This document shows, piece by piece, positions 24,103 through 36,910 of a DNA stretch of 64,000 nt. Under the pieces are notes generated by a model that was given only the letters and a program-made list of their open reading frames with translations, did not search any database and was not told where the DNA came from. This stretch comes from Iris pallida (lineage: Eukaryota > Streptophyta > Magnoliopsida > Asparagales > Iridaceae): the NCBI GenBank assembly GCA_029216955.1, contig JANAVB010009599.1:5940640-6004639 (forward strand), given 5' to 3'. The number at the start of each line of letters is the position of its first letter. Position 1 is the first letter of the stretch. The translations under genes were made by a program, and so were the position numbers.

Positions 24103-25488
24103 TCAAAGGACGGAACCTGCAACTAGATCTCCAATGGCCTGAGCATCCTCGGCTGTCATGGCGAAAGCTCGCCCTGGCTGGCCTCCTCTGGCCTGCTGCT
24201 GATGTTGTTCGAACCTCTGTTGCTGAGTCTGCAATGGTGGTCCCCTCTGCTGCCCGGCCGGAGCCCTAGCTCCTGGTGCTATCTGAGCCAATGGTGTCGG
24301 GTTCTTGGGATACTCTCTACACTGATGCTCCGCTGAACCGCAAAGCAAACACATGTCCAGCCTCTTCCTACAGTCGTCCCACCAATGGCCTTGCTTCTTG
24401 CAGAAATTGTACACAGTATTCTGCTACTGCTTGGGTGCCTGCTAATACAGCACCTATCTCTATCCCTGATGCTGAATAGGCCTCTGCTGCTGCTGCTGGA
24501 AGTGGACCATCGGCTGCTAATACTGCTACTGAATCTGATGTTGAACGTGCGGCCTCTTGGCCTGGCCTCCGCTGCTGCTGCCCCCAACAGGGTCTTGCCC
24601 CCTCTTGAGCCTCAGCTCAAGATCGTCCTCAGCCAATAAGGCTCCCGTCAAAATCTCCTCAAAAGTGGCATCCATGTTGCCCTTGGTCAAGGACTTGACT
24701 TCCTTGACCAGACCCTTCCGGAACCTCTGGGCCTTCGTCGCCTCGCTCAAGCCCTCTACGAATCTGCTGAGGCGGCCAAACTCCCCAGCGTACTCCTCCA
24801 CTGATAGGCTCCCATAAACTAAGCTCTCGAACTGCGACTCCAAGGCTCTAAGCGCTGAATCTGGAAAGAACTTCTTTTTGAAGAAGCCCTTGAACTCCTC
24901 CCAGGTCTGTCCGGCTACCCCCACCCTGGGGTCTGACTGATACCAGGTGCGAGCAAGATCTCGCATCCGGCTAGCTGCTTCCTCAATTTGGAGATCCGTC
25001 GGTATCTGGGCCAGGCGAAAGATCTCCTCTATGTGCTCGATCCACTCGTCAGCATAAAAGATCCCCTCCGTCCCCAGGAAGTCTCTGGGGCTCATCTTCT
25101 GGAACTGCTCTATCTCCGGTGTCTTCGGCTGCTGAACCACTGGTCGGGCTGCAATTGTCGTAAGGGCCAACTCCATGCCACTGTCCTGTCGGGCCTGCTG
25201 CTGGTCCATGAACTGCTGGATGTAGGCGAACATCTGTACCACATCCACGCATCCTGGAGGCGGCGGCTTCTGGAAAGGCACCTCTGGGATGACTGGGTCC
25301 TACCCCCGAACTGGTGGAGGCATACCCCCTGCTGCTGGTGGAGGAGCTCCTCCGAACGCAGCTGAAACGCCTACCCCAGCTGGTATGACTAGGGCTGCGG
25401 TACCAGGGGCTGGCTGCTGGATATGAGAGGTGGCAGACCTCTCATCGGCGTCCCCATAGCCCTGGCGATGTTATCTCGTCTCAACCAT
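24103..25488 (-). pseudogene. B gag polyprotein, interrupted by nonsense codons
   Basis: The frame starts at the ATG at 25486-25488 (MVET) and runs about 462 codons. Gag forms the cytoplasmic particle that packages element RNA. The central region (25281-24526) reads the retrotransposon gag core: PRDFLGTEGIFYADEWIEHI, then RTWYQSDPR, EEFKGFFKKKFFPD and VEEYAGEFGRL. A Gln-rich tract follows. Two zinc-knuckle-like motifs come next (FCKKQGHWWDDC with CLLCGSAEHQC) at about 24305-24410. In-frame stops are a TAA at codon 6 (25471-25473), a TAG at 25300-25302 and six TAGs in the Gln-rich tract (24424-24528). Several lie where G has CAG. The frame ends at 24103 after the residues AGSVL, before the protease DSG found in G. 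Confidence 0.85.
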
Positions 25489-25697
25489 CCTGGAGACAGA
25501 TCAAAGAAACAATTGCTGAGAATGAGTCGAATAGGAAGAGAGGACAGTTATATTCAAGAAAAAACAATATCAGCAAGAACTGAGATGGTATGAATTAGAT
25601 AAGAGTTTTTCCTAATGTGATTGAGTACCTCCAAAAATATCCTAATCCTACTGCAGGCTATAGTGATACTCTAGTTCGAATACCACTACATAAACTC

Positions 25698-25715
25698 GAC
25701 CTGCATGGGCCACCA
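25698..25715 (-). promoter_or_regulatory. Primer-binding site of B
   Basis: On the minus strand it reads TGGTGGCCCATGCAGGTC, nine bases after the 5' LTR end at 25725. It is identical to the site in C. Interior position and distance from the LTR fit a minus-strand primer site. Confidence 0.6.
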
Positions 25716-25724
25716 CTAAAAATG

Positions 25725-28700
25725 TGTCAAGCCCCGCACCCACTATAAGGGTACGAGAACGTAACAACGTCCAGCCTACGCCGCAGTGTCGGCGGTAGAA
25801 CGCTGTCCTAGGTTAATCATCTAACAATATAAAGGTACATGTACAGTATATACACTCTGAATGGAGGTGATATAGCAATATACAGTCTCAATCACATCTA
25901 AGGCAGAACGATAAGATAAAAGATAGATAGATAAAACTGGAATAAAAAGATCCACAGGATACAATCAGAGAGTCTAAGTGTCTACTGCCATACAAAACAG
26001 AACATCCAGCTCAATACAAGTCTCTAATACTGAATATGAAAGAATATATACAATCCAGATCTCAGAAGACAGAAATAGTAAAACCTAGACTAGAGAGCCT
26101 CAGTCTCTAAGCTAGTGGATCAGGCTGGAAATCTGGGTCACACGAGTCATCTACAGTTGTCCCATAGAAGGTGTCTACGCAGACCTTATCCTCATTCTCT
26201 GTAATATTTTCAACAGGTCCAGTCAGGACGGGAGCGAGCACAAAACATCTCACGCAGTTCATATCAAGTTAGGAAATATAAAGCATGCAATAGAGTAAGG
26301 TACATGAAACACTGAAAGAAGAATGTATATGAAAAACAGTAGAGATTTGATAACTGGAAATATCTATATATGATAAGTAAGAACTGTAAGCCAACTGTGA
26401 TTTAGAGTACAATATGGTTATGTAAACGGTCTAGGAAAATGTAATGGTAACTCCATTGTACGTGGGTGTACAATAGACATATACAATAGTTATACAATAT
26501 TGTACAATAGGATTTGAGTACATAACCAATTCTACTCCCCCTCCCCAATCAATACACAAGGATCCACTCCAGTTACGTTATCTTATACAATAGTGTACAA
26601 TGTTATACAATAGATGTACAATATTATACAATAGATGTATAATGTTATACAATAGTTGTACAATGTTATACAACAGTGTACAATGGTCTATCCCTGGAAC
26701 TCATGTGATAATGAGAGTACAATATACACAATGAGTATACAAGGATATGAGTATTCAATAAATACAATATGTAAGTGAAACGCACATCACAATATGTATT
26801 TAGTGAATACAAGGGGATAACATCCCAAAAAAAAATCCATATAGTACCAATCCATGATAACAATCATGTCAGCATCAAGTACAGTAATCTAGAGCAAGAA
26901 TATAAATCCAGACAGGTATAAAATGGTCAGAGAATGTACTCGCCTGATAGCCTGAGTGTCTGAAGAGAATATACTGTCCGAGGAGTGGTGTCTGTCTCCT
27001 ATAGAACAGTACAAGTCACAACAAGTCCAGAATAGTAATAAGATGCACTACAATGCATACTACATGAATCTAGGTCAATCTAGGATAAAGTCAACTCTTG
27101 GTCAACTCTGGTCAACCCTAGAAGTCAAACTAGGTCAACCAAGTCAAACCTAAGTCAACTAGTCCATACTAGGCTAACAAGGCTATTCTAAGTCTAACTA
27201 GACTACACAAGTCTAATCTAGGCTCTACACTGACACACAAACACTCACATAGGCGATAGGCTAAACCATGTCTAAAACCAACCATAAATCACCTCTACAC
27301 AAGATTATTCTATATCTAAAATAATACACAAATTACATATAGGCTAACTATATGAATACCACACATACATTATCTATCCATATTAATATATGATATGATA
27401 ACACACAAAGGCATATAGGTATCTATAATATATCACACATATATTATAGGATACCTAGAATGGAATCTCACATACTCAAGCATAAAGAATGGGAATGAAA
27501 TATGTTTGTGTGTGTGTGAAACATGAGAGTGTGTGAGTGTTCATGTGTGGGATAGAGTGTCAAGAGAGAATTTATAGGTGTGGGTGTCATGAACATGAGT
27601 GTGTGTGTGGGTGAGTCTCGCATAGTGTCAAGTGTGCATGAGTGTTGGAAAGACATGTGAGTGAGAGAGGATACAGTGTGACAGTAAAGAGTGTGAAGTA
27701 GAGGGTGTTCATGTGAGTGTGAAAACAGTGAGGCATAGGCTAACAGTGAGTGAGCTTGTGTGTGTGTGTGACATGTATGTGTGGGTGTAGGTGCTAGGCA
27801 AAATCAGTAAGGAATAATACAGTGAACTATATTAGGCAACAATGAAGAACCCATACTGAAATTCCAGCTCAACACAGGAACCTAAACCCAGATTTAAAAT
27901 ATTGAAGAACCATTAAAAGCAGTTCATCAAAAATCAGATTTAATATGTTGAATCAAAATAGTTCAAACAAATATCCAAATCTCAGTTTTACAGTCCCCTA
28001 AAACCTAGTTTTCAGCCATACTTGGCATTCCAGATTTCGAACCCAGAAACAGTCCCAAATTATTCCAAATTTGCCACATACTTAGATAACATATAGGTGA
28101 ACACATTAGAGGTTCTAAACCATACAATTCACAGTATTAGGTAGGTTAAAATGACTGTCAAAACTCAATTATGAAATCTGGAACAACAGTAAAATGAAGA
28201 CTATTATTGAGGTTTCAGAAAAAGGGGAAAGTGAGAAACGATCAATAAAATTAAATTGAAACACCAATTTAAAGGTTGGTAATGATAATATACATTGTGT
28301 ACGTGTCATGTGATGAGTTTGTGTCCACCCAAGTGGACACAAACGTGTCTAATCCATTTAAAACCCAAAATCAAAAAACTGGACACAGTGTGGGAACTAA
28401 GCCTCGTGCACGTGTTCACAGAGTTCGTGCACTCGACACGACACAAGCCACGTGGTTGTGTCCAAGTGTTGACCAAGTGTAGGGCTAGGGCTAGGACACC
28501 CTGCCACGTGTCCACGATACGCGTGCATGTTATACGACACACGTATTAGTACACGAAAGTGACAGCCGCCAGCACAGTACATTTTCCGTACAAGGGCTCG
28601 TGCGTGTCCGACACGACACGTGGGGCTCTGAAACTTGGGGAGCCCCGTGTCAGTGTCAGCCCCGTGTCACATGCCAAGTTTCATGTGTCAAGGAGTCATG

Positions 28701-29902
28701 TCCAGAGAGCTGTGTCCCCCGAAATATAGGGCATGCACAGTGCCTGTGCACGCGCGCGCGCGACAGCGTGTTCGCGTGTCCGTGCAGACTCGACAGGACA
28801 CAAAAATGACACAAGGACTCAAGAAACATGTAAGCGACACCTAAACCTAATTTTCTGTTCAAATACTTTCCTAAAAATCATACGAAATGCCCATTGGGGC
28901 ATTTCATCAAACACATTTCATGTGACACTGATACGTGTCCAAATAGGACACAAAATGGACACAAATTCTAGGGTTTCCTATTCCTACAGTTAGGTTAGGC
29001 CTAGGGCTCCCTAGATATGCAATAAAATCAGAATTTCATGGTGTAGATTGAAAGTTACCTCTATGTATCAAAATCCCCAAAAAGCACTAAAAAGAGGTGT
29101 TCCTCTTGATGGTCAAACTTCTCCAAATTAATTTGAATCTGAGAATAACATGTAACAACAGCAAGAACACTTCATTTAAAACCCATTACAATTTGTTTGA
29201 GGGAAAATAGAGCTAAAATAGAATTTTTAGGGATTTTAGAAGTTGAGAAATTACCTCTTTCTAAAGCTTGTTCTTCCTTAGAGGCTAGCCCTAATTTCTA
29301 AGATAATATTTATAAGGGGGAATCCCTAGGATGGGTTAAGTGGATGGACAATAATGTTAGGGTTAGGGTTAGGCACTAGTTAATGGGCTTTGGGCTTCTA
29401 TGGCTAGTTATTGATTTAAGGCTTAATCACAAGTCATGGCTTATGACTTAAAAGTCTAACTTAAGTCAAATAACCATACCATGGGTCAACTCTAGTCTAA
29501 CTAGGGTTGTATAACCTAACCAAGTCCAAACTCAACTAGGGTTAGCTCTAGGTTAGTCTACCATGGTCATTGCTAGTCAAAGTCAACCTAGTCAACCCTC
29601 ATTCAAACAATTCCAAAATAAAATTCTAAAAATTCCCATAAATTCAAATAAATCTTAAAATGACCAAAAATACCCTCTAGGCTAAAATGTACTAATCAAA
29701 CATCCTAATCACATGGCTAGGCTCTAGGTCAACAGTCTCCAAGGTTACACTAGTCAAACACCAAAATCATAAGTCATGATTTAAATAGTTTAAAAATGAT
29801 TAAAAATTACCAAAAATCATATTATTAATTAAATATCATAATTAAATAAATTAAAATACAAAATTTCAAAATTACCCTTATTTTAGAAAACTGGGTGTTA
29901 CA
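25725..29902 (-). repeat. B 5' LTR (element on the minus strand)
   Basis: It matches the left LTR over its whole length with scattered substitutions, such as tgtcaagccccgcaccc at 25725 against tgtcatgacccgaaccc at 19432. The minus-strand start TGTAACACCCAG lies at 29902. No gene is present. Confidence 0.9.
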
Positions 29903-29907
29903 GCTAG

Positions 29908-30247
29908 GGTTTTGCTTATAACTTATTTTCAGTTACCTTGAGTTATATTTATGGATTACTGTATTTGAGCTTTGAGATATATTTTTGGGTTGTGTATCTT
30001 AGATACTTAGACTTCTATCTGCTGTATCCCTTTTGGATTTCATGTTTTACCTATCTTCCATTGTGCTCTACCTTAGATGTGATTGAGTTTACATTCTGCT
30101 ATGTCACCCCCATTCAGAGAGTATAAACTGCTTAGTCTTATACTGTTAGATGCATGAGACCTAGGACAGCGTTCTACCGCCGACACTGCGGCGTAGGCTG
30201 GACGTACCCACGTCTCGTGCCCTAACTCTAGGGTGCGGGTCGTGACA
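29908..30247 (+). repeat. A 5' LTR, second part
   Basis: It continues the A LTR after B and aligns with the end of the 3' LTR at 36564-36905. It contains the inverted-repeat string GCCGACACTGCGGC near 30178-30192 and ends GGGTCGTGACA at 30247. Confidence 0.9.
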
Positions 30248-32886
30248 CGTTTTTAGTGGTGGCCCATGTAGGTCGAGTTTATGTAGTGGTATTCGAACTA
30301 GAGTACCACTACAGCCTGCAGTAGGATTAGGATATATTTTGAAGGTACTCAATCACAGTTAGGATCCCTTGAGAGATTCCTGGGACGACCCTTGAGAATC
30401 TTATTTTAACTTCGATTTGAAAACTCTTCTTCCCTTGATTTGATTTATCTTTATTTTCTATTGTTGAATTTGAGTTTGTATTTATATGATTTGATGAATT
30501 TTTGTTCATTTTTGAATCTTGATGTTCGTTGATAAATTTGATTTTTGGGTATCAATTGTTGATTTAATTTATTTTTTTTCAAGATGAAATTATATGGGCT
30601 AGGTCATCTAAGTTATGGAATCTAGTCTTCTACAGTCACATTAGCCAGCATGGTGAGGACATATAGTCTGGCTTTGGATATATTTCTCGGGTGTGGGAAT
30701 TTAAGGTTTTTGCAGCCAAGCTAGCGGCATCGCAAAAATGTTAAATACCACAATTCTAGAGGTATGTGCCTAAGTCGAGAACTCTGTGATTATCGTAGCC
30801 TTGCTTACTAGTATGAGAGGATTTAGAGTACCATGATTTTGGATAGACGCATATAATTATCAGATTGTACCTTAAATATTTTTGAACATATTTTCTCTAC
30901 TTTTGTTTCAGTCCTTCAAAAAAAAAGAATTGTTATTTGTTTGTTTTGTTTTGTTTCTCATAATTTAACTTAGGAGTAGCTTTACCTGTTTTTATAAACC
31001 TTTGTGTAACTTCTTGCTATGAATTTCTTCTTAATATAATGAATCGATGATTTTGCTAGACCTTACCTTGGATTTGATATCTTAGCTCTGGGTTTCAAAA
31101 TGGTTCCTTCTTTTAAACGGATAAGTAAAACATATTTTATTATTATTTCCTTCTTGCTATTATTCTTGTATTAATTAATAATAATAATAATAAAATTGTC
31201 TTGATTACACCAGTCACCTACCTTGCAATCTTGGTAAGAATCTAAATGTTGATCTTGATATGAAATTTGATTTTTTATATTAGGACATGAGAATATATAT
31301 ATATAGTGGACACAGACACTGCCTGATACGTATGCATGCTATACTTGATTTCCCACCTATCTAAATACATATTAATATGTTGTTGATGTTTAAATTCTCA
31401 AAACCCTAATATTTCTGGTTCTCTGCTTTCCCAGTTTAAATTCGTAAATTAATTATAAATTTTATGTTATTAGTTATGTTTACATCACTGCACATGTATG
31501 TTATACATAGGGTTTCAATTCAAAAAAATTGGTTGAGTTTTGTGTTTGAAATTGTCAAATCTAAGACTGTGTGCATATTAACCCTTAATACTGGATTTTA
31601 AATGTTAGTTCAATTTGTTGTTTTAAATGCAATATTTTGAGCTATATACATTGTGGAATGTAGGGATATAAATTTAGGTTTCATATTCTTACATGTTAGG
31701 TTGTGATAAACATTGGGTTGGTTGATGTTCGAAGATCTCCAATTCCTAAAACTGAATACATGTTATCATTTTTACATTAATTTCAATATTTAGTTCAATT
31801 TCAGATTTAACATGTAATATTGAACTGTATGCGTAGATAAATGTATTGATAGTATGTTAGGGTTTTATTTCTATCATGTTAGGATGTATTGGGAGCATTG
31901 AGATTGGTTGTGACGTTTCAAACCCCTAAAATCTGAAACTACATTATGTTAATATTGCACTGGTTTAAATGTTAGCTTATTTTCAGATTTTGTATGTAAA
32001 TGCTGAACTAAAACTGAATTTAACCTTTCAATACTAAGCTATAACCCTGTACAAGGACACCCACACCCTAACTTAGTATACACTGCCATGTAAACATATC
32101 CCTTCCTTTCTATGTTATTTTCATATATCTATATAGATATATATAGAGTTTATGCATACATGTTATAATGTATATAGATATATAACTAAATCTCTAACTC
32201 TTTATATATATAGATATGGTTAGCCATGCATGTTATGAGCAAATGAGTTTTGTATTGTAGATTGTTTAACCAATATGCCATGGTTAGTGTAACTTGATAG
32301 TTATTGTTTGAAACCCAAATCCTCCTATGCACTTTCATGTATATTTCACATACACACACGCCTATTATCTAACCATATAAACATGTCCACATACACCCAT
32401 ACACACACGAACTACATAACTTGTACATAATGCTAGCTTTTCCCTCTCTAACGCTATATATATAAATATATTGTGATTGGATTTCCATGCAATTGGCTTT
32501 CATTCTTTAACTTTTGATTTTGATTTTCTTAAATAGTACCCCTTATTAGATAAATGGTAGTTAACTTTATTTTATTTTGATAAGTACCAGTTTTTATATA
32601 GGATGGTAGACTGCCTTACAGTCTTGATGATTGTTATTTCTGTATCTTTTCTAGTTTAGCACCCTAGATTGCTTGAGTGTTTTGATACCCTATAACCGTT
32701 TTGGTTTAGCATGACTAGTATACCTAGATGAGACTTTCACTACCACCGTATGCCATGACCCTGTATGTCATCCTTTTAAATCGTATGATTGTTTAAGTTC
32801 TGAGACTTTGATTGTGGGGGGTTTGACATAGAAGGAGTATGAATATTTTAATTTTGAGGACAAAATTTTTCTAAGGTGGGTAGACT
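30248..32886 (+). mobile_element. A internal region, non-coding
   Basis: The primer-binding site TGGTGGCCCATGTAGGTC lies at 30257-30274. A leader matching that of B follows (gtattcgaactagagtaccac). No gag is present. The stretch 30590-30867 matches the post-gag block of B. About 1.9 kb of AT-rich, stop-laden sequence (30880-32790) has no counterpart in B. The end matches B again (gagactttgattgtgggg, gaggacaaaatttttctaaggtgggtagact-like) and adjoins the 3' LTR. Confidence 0.75.
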
Positions 32887-35800
32887 TGTAACACCCAGTT
32901 TTCTAAAATGAGGGTAATTTTGAAATTTTGTAATTTTAATCATTTATTGATTTGAAATTTAAATCATGATATGATTTTTGGTAATTTTTAAATCATTTTA
33001 AAACTATTTAAAATCATGACTTGTGATTTTGATGTTTTGCTAGTGAAACCCTAGAGACTGTTTGACCTAGAGCCTAACCATGTGATTAGGATATTTTAAT
33101 GTCATTTCTGGCCTAAGGATATTTTGTATTTGACCTCTTTGAATTATTTTGATATTTATTGCGTTGGTGATTGTTGATTTTGACCTTTGATAGGTGTGAT
33201 TTTGTGATGGTTTTGTGTCCCTATCGGACACGTATCAGTTTTTATTTACAAATGTTTGATGTGCCTCAAAGAGATTTTTTTATTGCTGATTTTTTTTGAA
33301 AAGTATTTGAATGAGATTGTTTTCTGAATGTGTTTCCTGTGGTTGCTTTGTTTTAATTTCGAGTACGAATTTTTTTAATGTGGATAGATTTGTCACCCCC
33401 AGTTTTCAGAAATAGTGGTATTTTTGTCATTTTACATTTTTGAATATTTTTAAAATTTATTTTATTATTTATGATATTATTTTGGGTTGAAATTTATTTT
33501 ATTATTTATGATATTATTTTGGGGTTATTTGAGTCGGGTTCGAATTTCAACTCAATCCGACTTGAAACGGGGACCCGGGGGGGTAGTTTGACTCTAGTGG
33601 GACCCACACACTAGTTAGGTATGGCCCACATGATATTATTTTTAGTCCACATGATATTAATTTTATTTAGTAGTTAGACTAATTATTTATGGATATGTTT
33701 AGTTTAATTAGAGACTTAAAACTAGACTAAATTGACCTCAACCTTTAACCCATTCCTAATTTAAATCAAATAGATTAGTGGAGGGCATTTTGGACATTCA
33801 AATAGGGGACACCTCACCATTTTGGGCAGCCACCTATGGGGGGATAAGGAGTGAGTCACTCCTTCATTCATTTGTTTTCATCCACTTTCTCTCTCTTGTT
33901 CTTCCCCAAATTAATTTAGAGATGAACCTCTATTGGTTTCATCTCCAAATCAACCCCTTCATCCACCAAATCTTCTTTATCTCTCCTCTACTCCATGGTT
34001 AGAGGGTGCTAGCCAAGTTTGGGAGGATTCGGAGCTCGTTCGTGTCCTTTTAGAATCTCTACGTGTCAGTATCGTGTCAAAAGGATTTTCCTTTGAATCT
34101 CTCTTCCGGAAGGTATAATCTCTCCTCTAATGCATCCCTACAGGCATATAGGAATATTTTGAACCCATCGGAATGACTCCCATGGTTGTATCTTCATTTG
34201 TGTCCATTTCGTGTCCATTTGGAGGTCATAGGAGTGTCCTTTGTGTTGTGGTTGTGTCCATGTGGGAAAACCCCAAATTTGGACACACTATGTGTTGTTG
34301 TTATGTATGAATGAATTATTACATGTTTAATCTCATATTTTTGTACTGGAGATGTGTTCTATAGTGTCTCATATATATATTAGTGTAGAGAGTGAGTTCT
34401 TGATATATTATGTTATATACTTGTGTTTCTTTTGTCTCAAACTACCTAAATTCGTCATAATATTTATCCACGTTTTTAGTAGCAATAGCAACTTAGAAAT
34501 GTCATAACTTTTAGCTTAAAACTCCGATTTATCTCCCATTTTTTTTAAAGAACCGTATCGAAGTTAGCTTTCCAAATATATATATTTTAATAAGCCAAAT
34601 TCGTTCTGAAACTTTCTGTAAAATTATTTGAGTGTCAGCTGTACGAAAGACGAACGCGTTTCGGTGTTTTTACGATTCTGGGAGCTTTCGGACACGAAAA
34701 TACGATCCGTTTAAAGTTTCGGAAAGCTAACACAAAGATCTATAACATACTTTAATCCTAGAATTTAATGAATGCTTAAGTTGTATAGTATTGATTTTAA
34801 GTAGAAGATTACTATACGACATATACATTTTGTATATCCTTGTATGTACAAATATGTATGTATGCATGTGTATATATATATGTATGTGTGTTAAGAGAAT
34901 GTAATATAATATAGAGTATGCATAAATGATATCATGTATGAAAGTATATTATATATTCAAATATGTATGTATAGGTGCATGAATGAATGAATGAATGAAT
35001 GAATGAATGAATGCAATGCATAAATGAATGGATGAAATGCAAGCATGTGGGTAATGCAAGGTATTGAAACATGTTTGCAAGTATCCATATGTAAGTAAGT
35101 AACGTAATCAAGTATGAATGTATGCTATATATGAATGCCAACATGATAGGAATGTATGATGCCATATTAGCACTTAGCACCATGTTCATATGTTAAAACC
35201 CCCTTCTACATGTTGGCAGTAACCCCAAGCATGAATACACATAAAGCCTACTTACTGTTATGAGTGAATCCTTTGATGTATAAATAAACCCTTTTGTTAT
35301 GATTAACACCCACACACACACATGCTAAAACTATGCTTTACATATTATTTCTTCTATGTGACACAATGAACCCTTGCTAAATGTTATCCTTCTAACATAA
35401 CCCCCTCATACTTGAACACATTGTACTGCTATGTACACATTGCCATATCCACATTCATGTATCACTCACTCCTTGTCTTTATACACCTTGCTTGTAATAA
35501 AAATATATATGAATAGATATATAATGTGTGTTTGATAACTTGTGTAGCTTTGTGATTTTGTGTGAGTGTTAGTCTAGGCTTGGTTAGGCCTAATGAGACT
35601 TGTTAGTCTAGGTTTAGACCTAGTACTGCCTAGTTAACCTAGTTTGACTAGTACGGTTGACTAGAGTTGACCAGGAGTTGACTTTGACCTAGAATGACCT
35701 TGAATCATGTAGAATACATAGTAGAGCTTTATTTTACCATTTTGGACTTGTTGTGACTTGTGCTATTCTAAATAGGAGCCAGACACCTCTCCTCGGACAG

Positions 35801-36905
35801 TACATTTCCTTTGGACATTCAGATAGCAGACGAGTACATTCTTTGATCATTTCATATCATGCTTAGAATTATTTTCCTGCTTTAAATTACTTTACTTGAT
35901 ACTGTCACGTTGGTCACACGGATTGGTACTATATGGATCCTTTCTTGAGATGTTATTCTTTAGGAGCATTGAATATTACATGTTCTGTGCGTTTCACTTA
36001 CATTGTGTATCACTATGCTTCTTGGTTCATTGATCACTTGTGACATGTACTCTCATGATCATAGAGTCTCTTTGAATCACCCACTTATGGGCATTCCCAG
36101 AATCACCCATTTATGGGCATCCATGTATCACCCTTCGGGGGCCATTGCATGGAATCATAATATAACCTGGCTGGATACTTGTGTATTGATTGGGGGTACG
36201 GGGGAGTAGAAGTAGACATGTGAATAATACCCAAGTAGTATCTCATCAGAATCACTCTGTAGTGTCTCATCAGAATCTTCTATGCCATTTACATGTCTAT
36301 ATTGTACTCTGACTCACTAGCCACTGTTAGTTCTCTATGTATAGTAGATATTTCTATTACAGTTCTCTCTCTGTTTATATACTATATTTCTTCAGTTCAT
36401 ATATTTTACTTTACTGCATGATTATATTTTCTAACCTGCTATGATCTGTTGAGATGTATTGTGCTCGCTCCTGTCCTAACTGGACCTGTTGACAAATTTT
36501 ACAGATAGCCTGGAGGTTGCCTGATAGCCTAGAGGAGACACAGTAGAGATTGTATAGATAGCTAGGGTTTTGCTTATAGCTTATTTTAAGTTGTCTTGAG
36601 TTGTATTTATGGATTACTGTATTTGAGCTATAAGATGTATTTCTGGGTTGTGTATCTTAGACACTTAGACTTCTATCTGCTATATCTCTTTTGGATTTTA
36701 TATTTTATCTATCTTCCATTATGCTCTACCTTAGATGTGATTGAGTTTACATTCTGCTATGTCACCCCCATTCGGGAAGTATAAACTGCTTAGCCTTATA
36801 CTGTTAGATGCATGAGACCTAGGACAGCGTTCTACCGCCGACACTGCGGCGTAGGCTGGACGTACCCGCGTCTCGTGCCCTAACTCTAGGGTGCGGGTCG
36901 TGATA
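32887..36905 (+). repeat. A 3' LTR
   Basis: The LTR starts TGTAACACCCAG after the tract AAGGTGGGTAGACT. It is uninterrupted and about 4019 bases long. It contains a (GAAT)n microsatellite at about 34979-35012. The last bases read GTGATA instead of GTGACA. No gene is present. Confidence 0.92.
34979..35012. repeat. (GAAT)n microsatellite in the A 3' LTR
   Basis: GAATGAATGAAT repeats about eight times. The 5' LTR has a shorter run at about 17855-17870, so the array length changed after insertion. Confidence 0.85.
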
Positions 36906-36910
36906 CTGCC

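Larger units (their letters stand above)
19432..29902 (-). mobile_element. Element B: gag-only gypsy-type element with 4.18 kb LTRs (TR-GAG type)
   Basis: It lies on the minus strand in the 5' LTR of A, with TSD gctag at 19427-19431 and 29903-29907. The LTRs are 19432-23610 and 25725-29902 (4179 and 4178 bases). The interior is only 2114 bases and holds one gag frame and no pol. Elements with LTRs and a gag frame alone have been described in plants as TR-GAG. B is related to A (LTR ends, leader, 3' end) and its gag is closely related to that of G. Near-equal LTR lengths and an intact TSD indicate it is younger than A, as the nesting requires. Confidence 0.9.
15741..36905 (+). mobile_element. 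Element A: gypsy-type LTR element without coding capacity (LARD-like), containing B
   Basis: The LTRs are 15741-19431 plus 29908-30247 (about 4031 bases) and 32887-36905 (4019 bases). They start TGTAACACCCAG and end GGGTCGTGACA, or GTGATA in the 3' copy. The TSD ctgcc lies at 15736-15740 and 36906-36910. The interior (30248-32886) has no gag or pol. A shares LTR ends, primer-binding region, a non-coding block and the 3' end with the gag-only element B. Replication must have relied on proteins supplied in trans. Confidence 0.88.
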
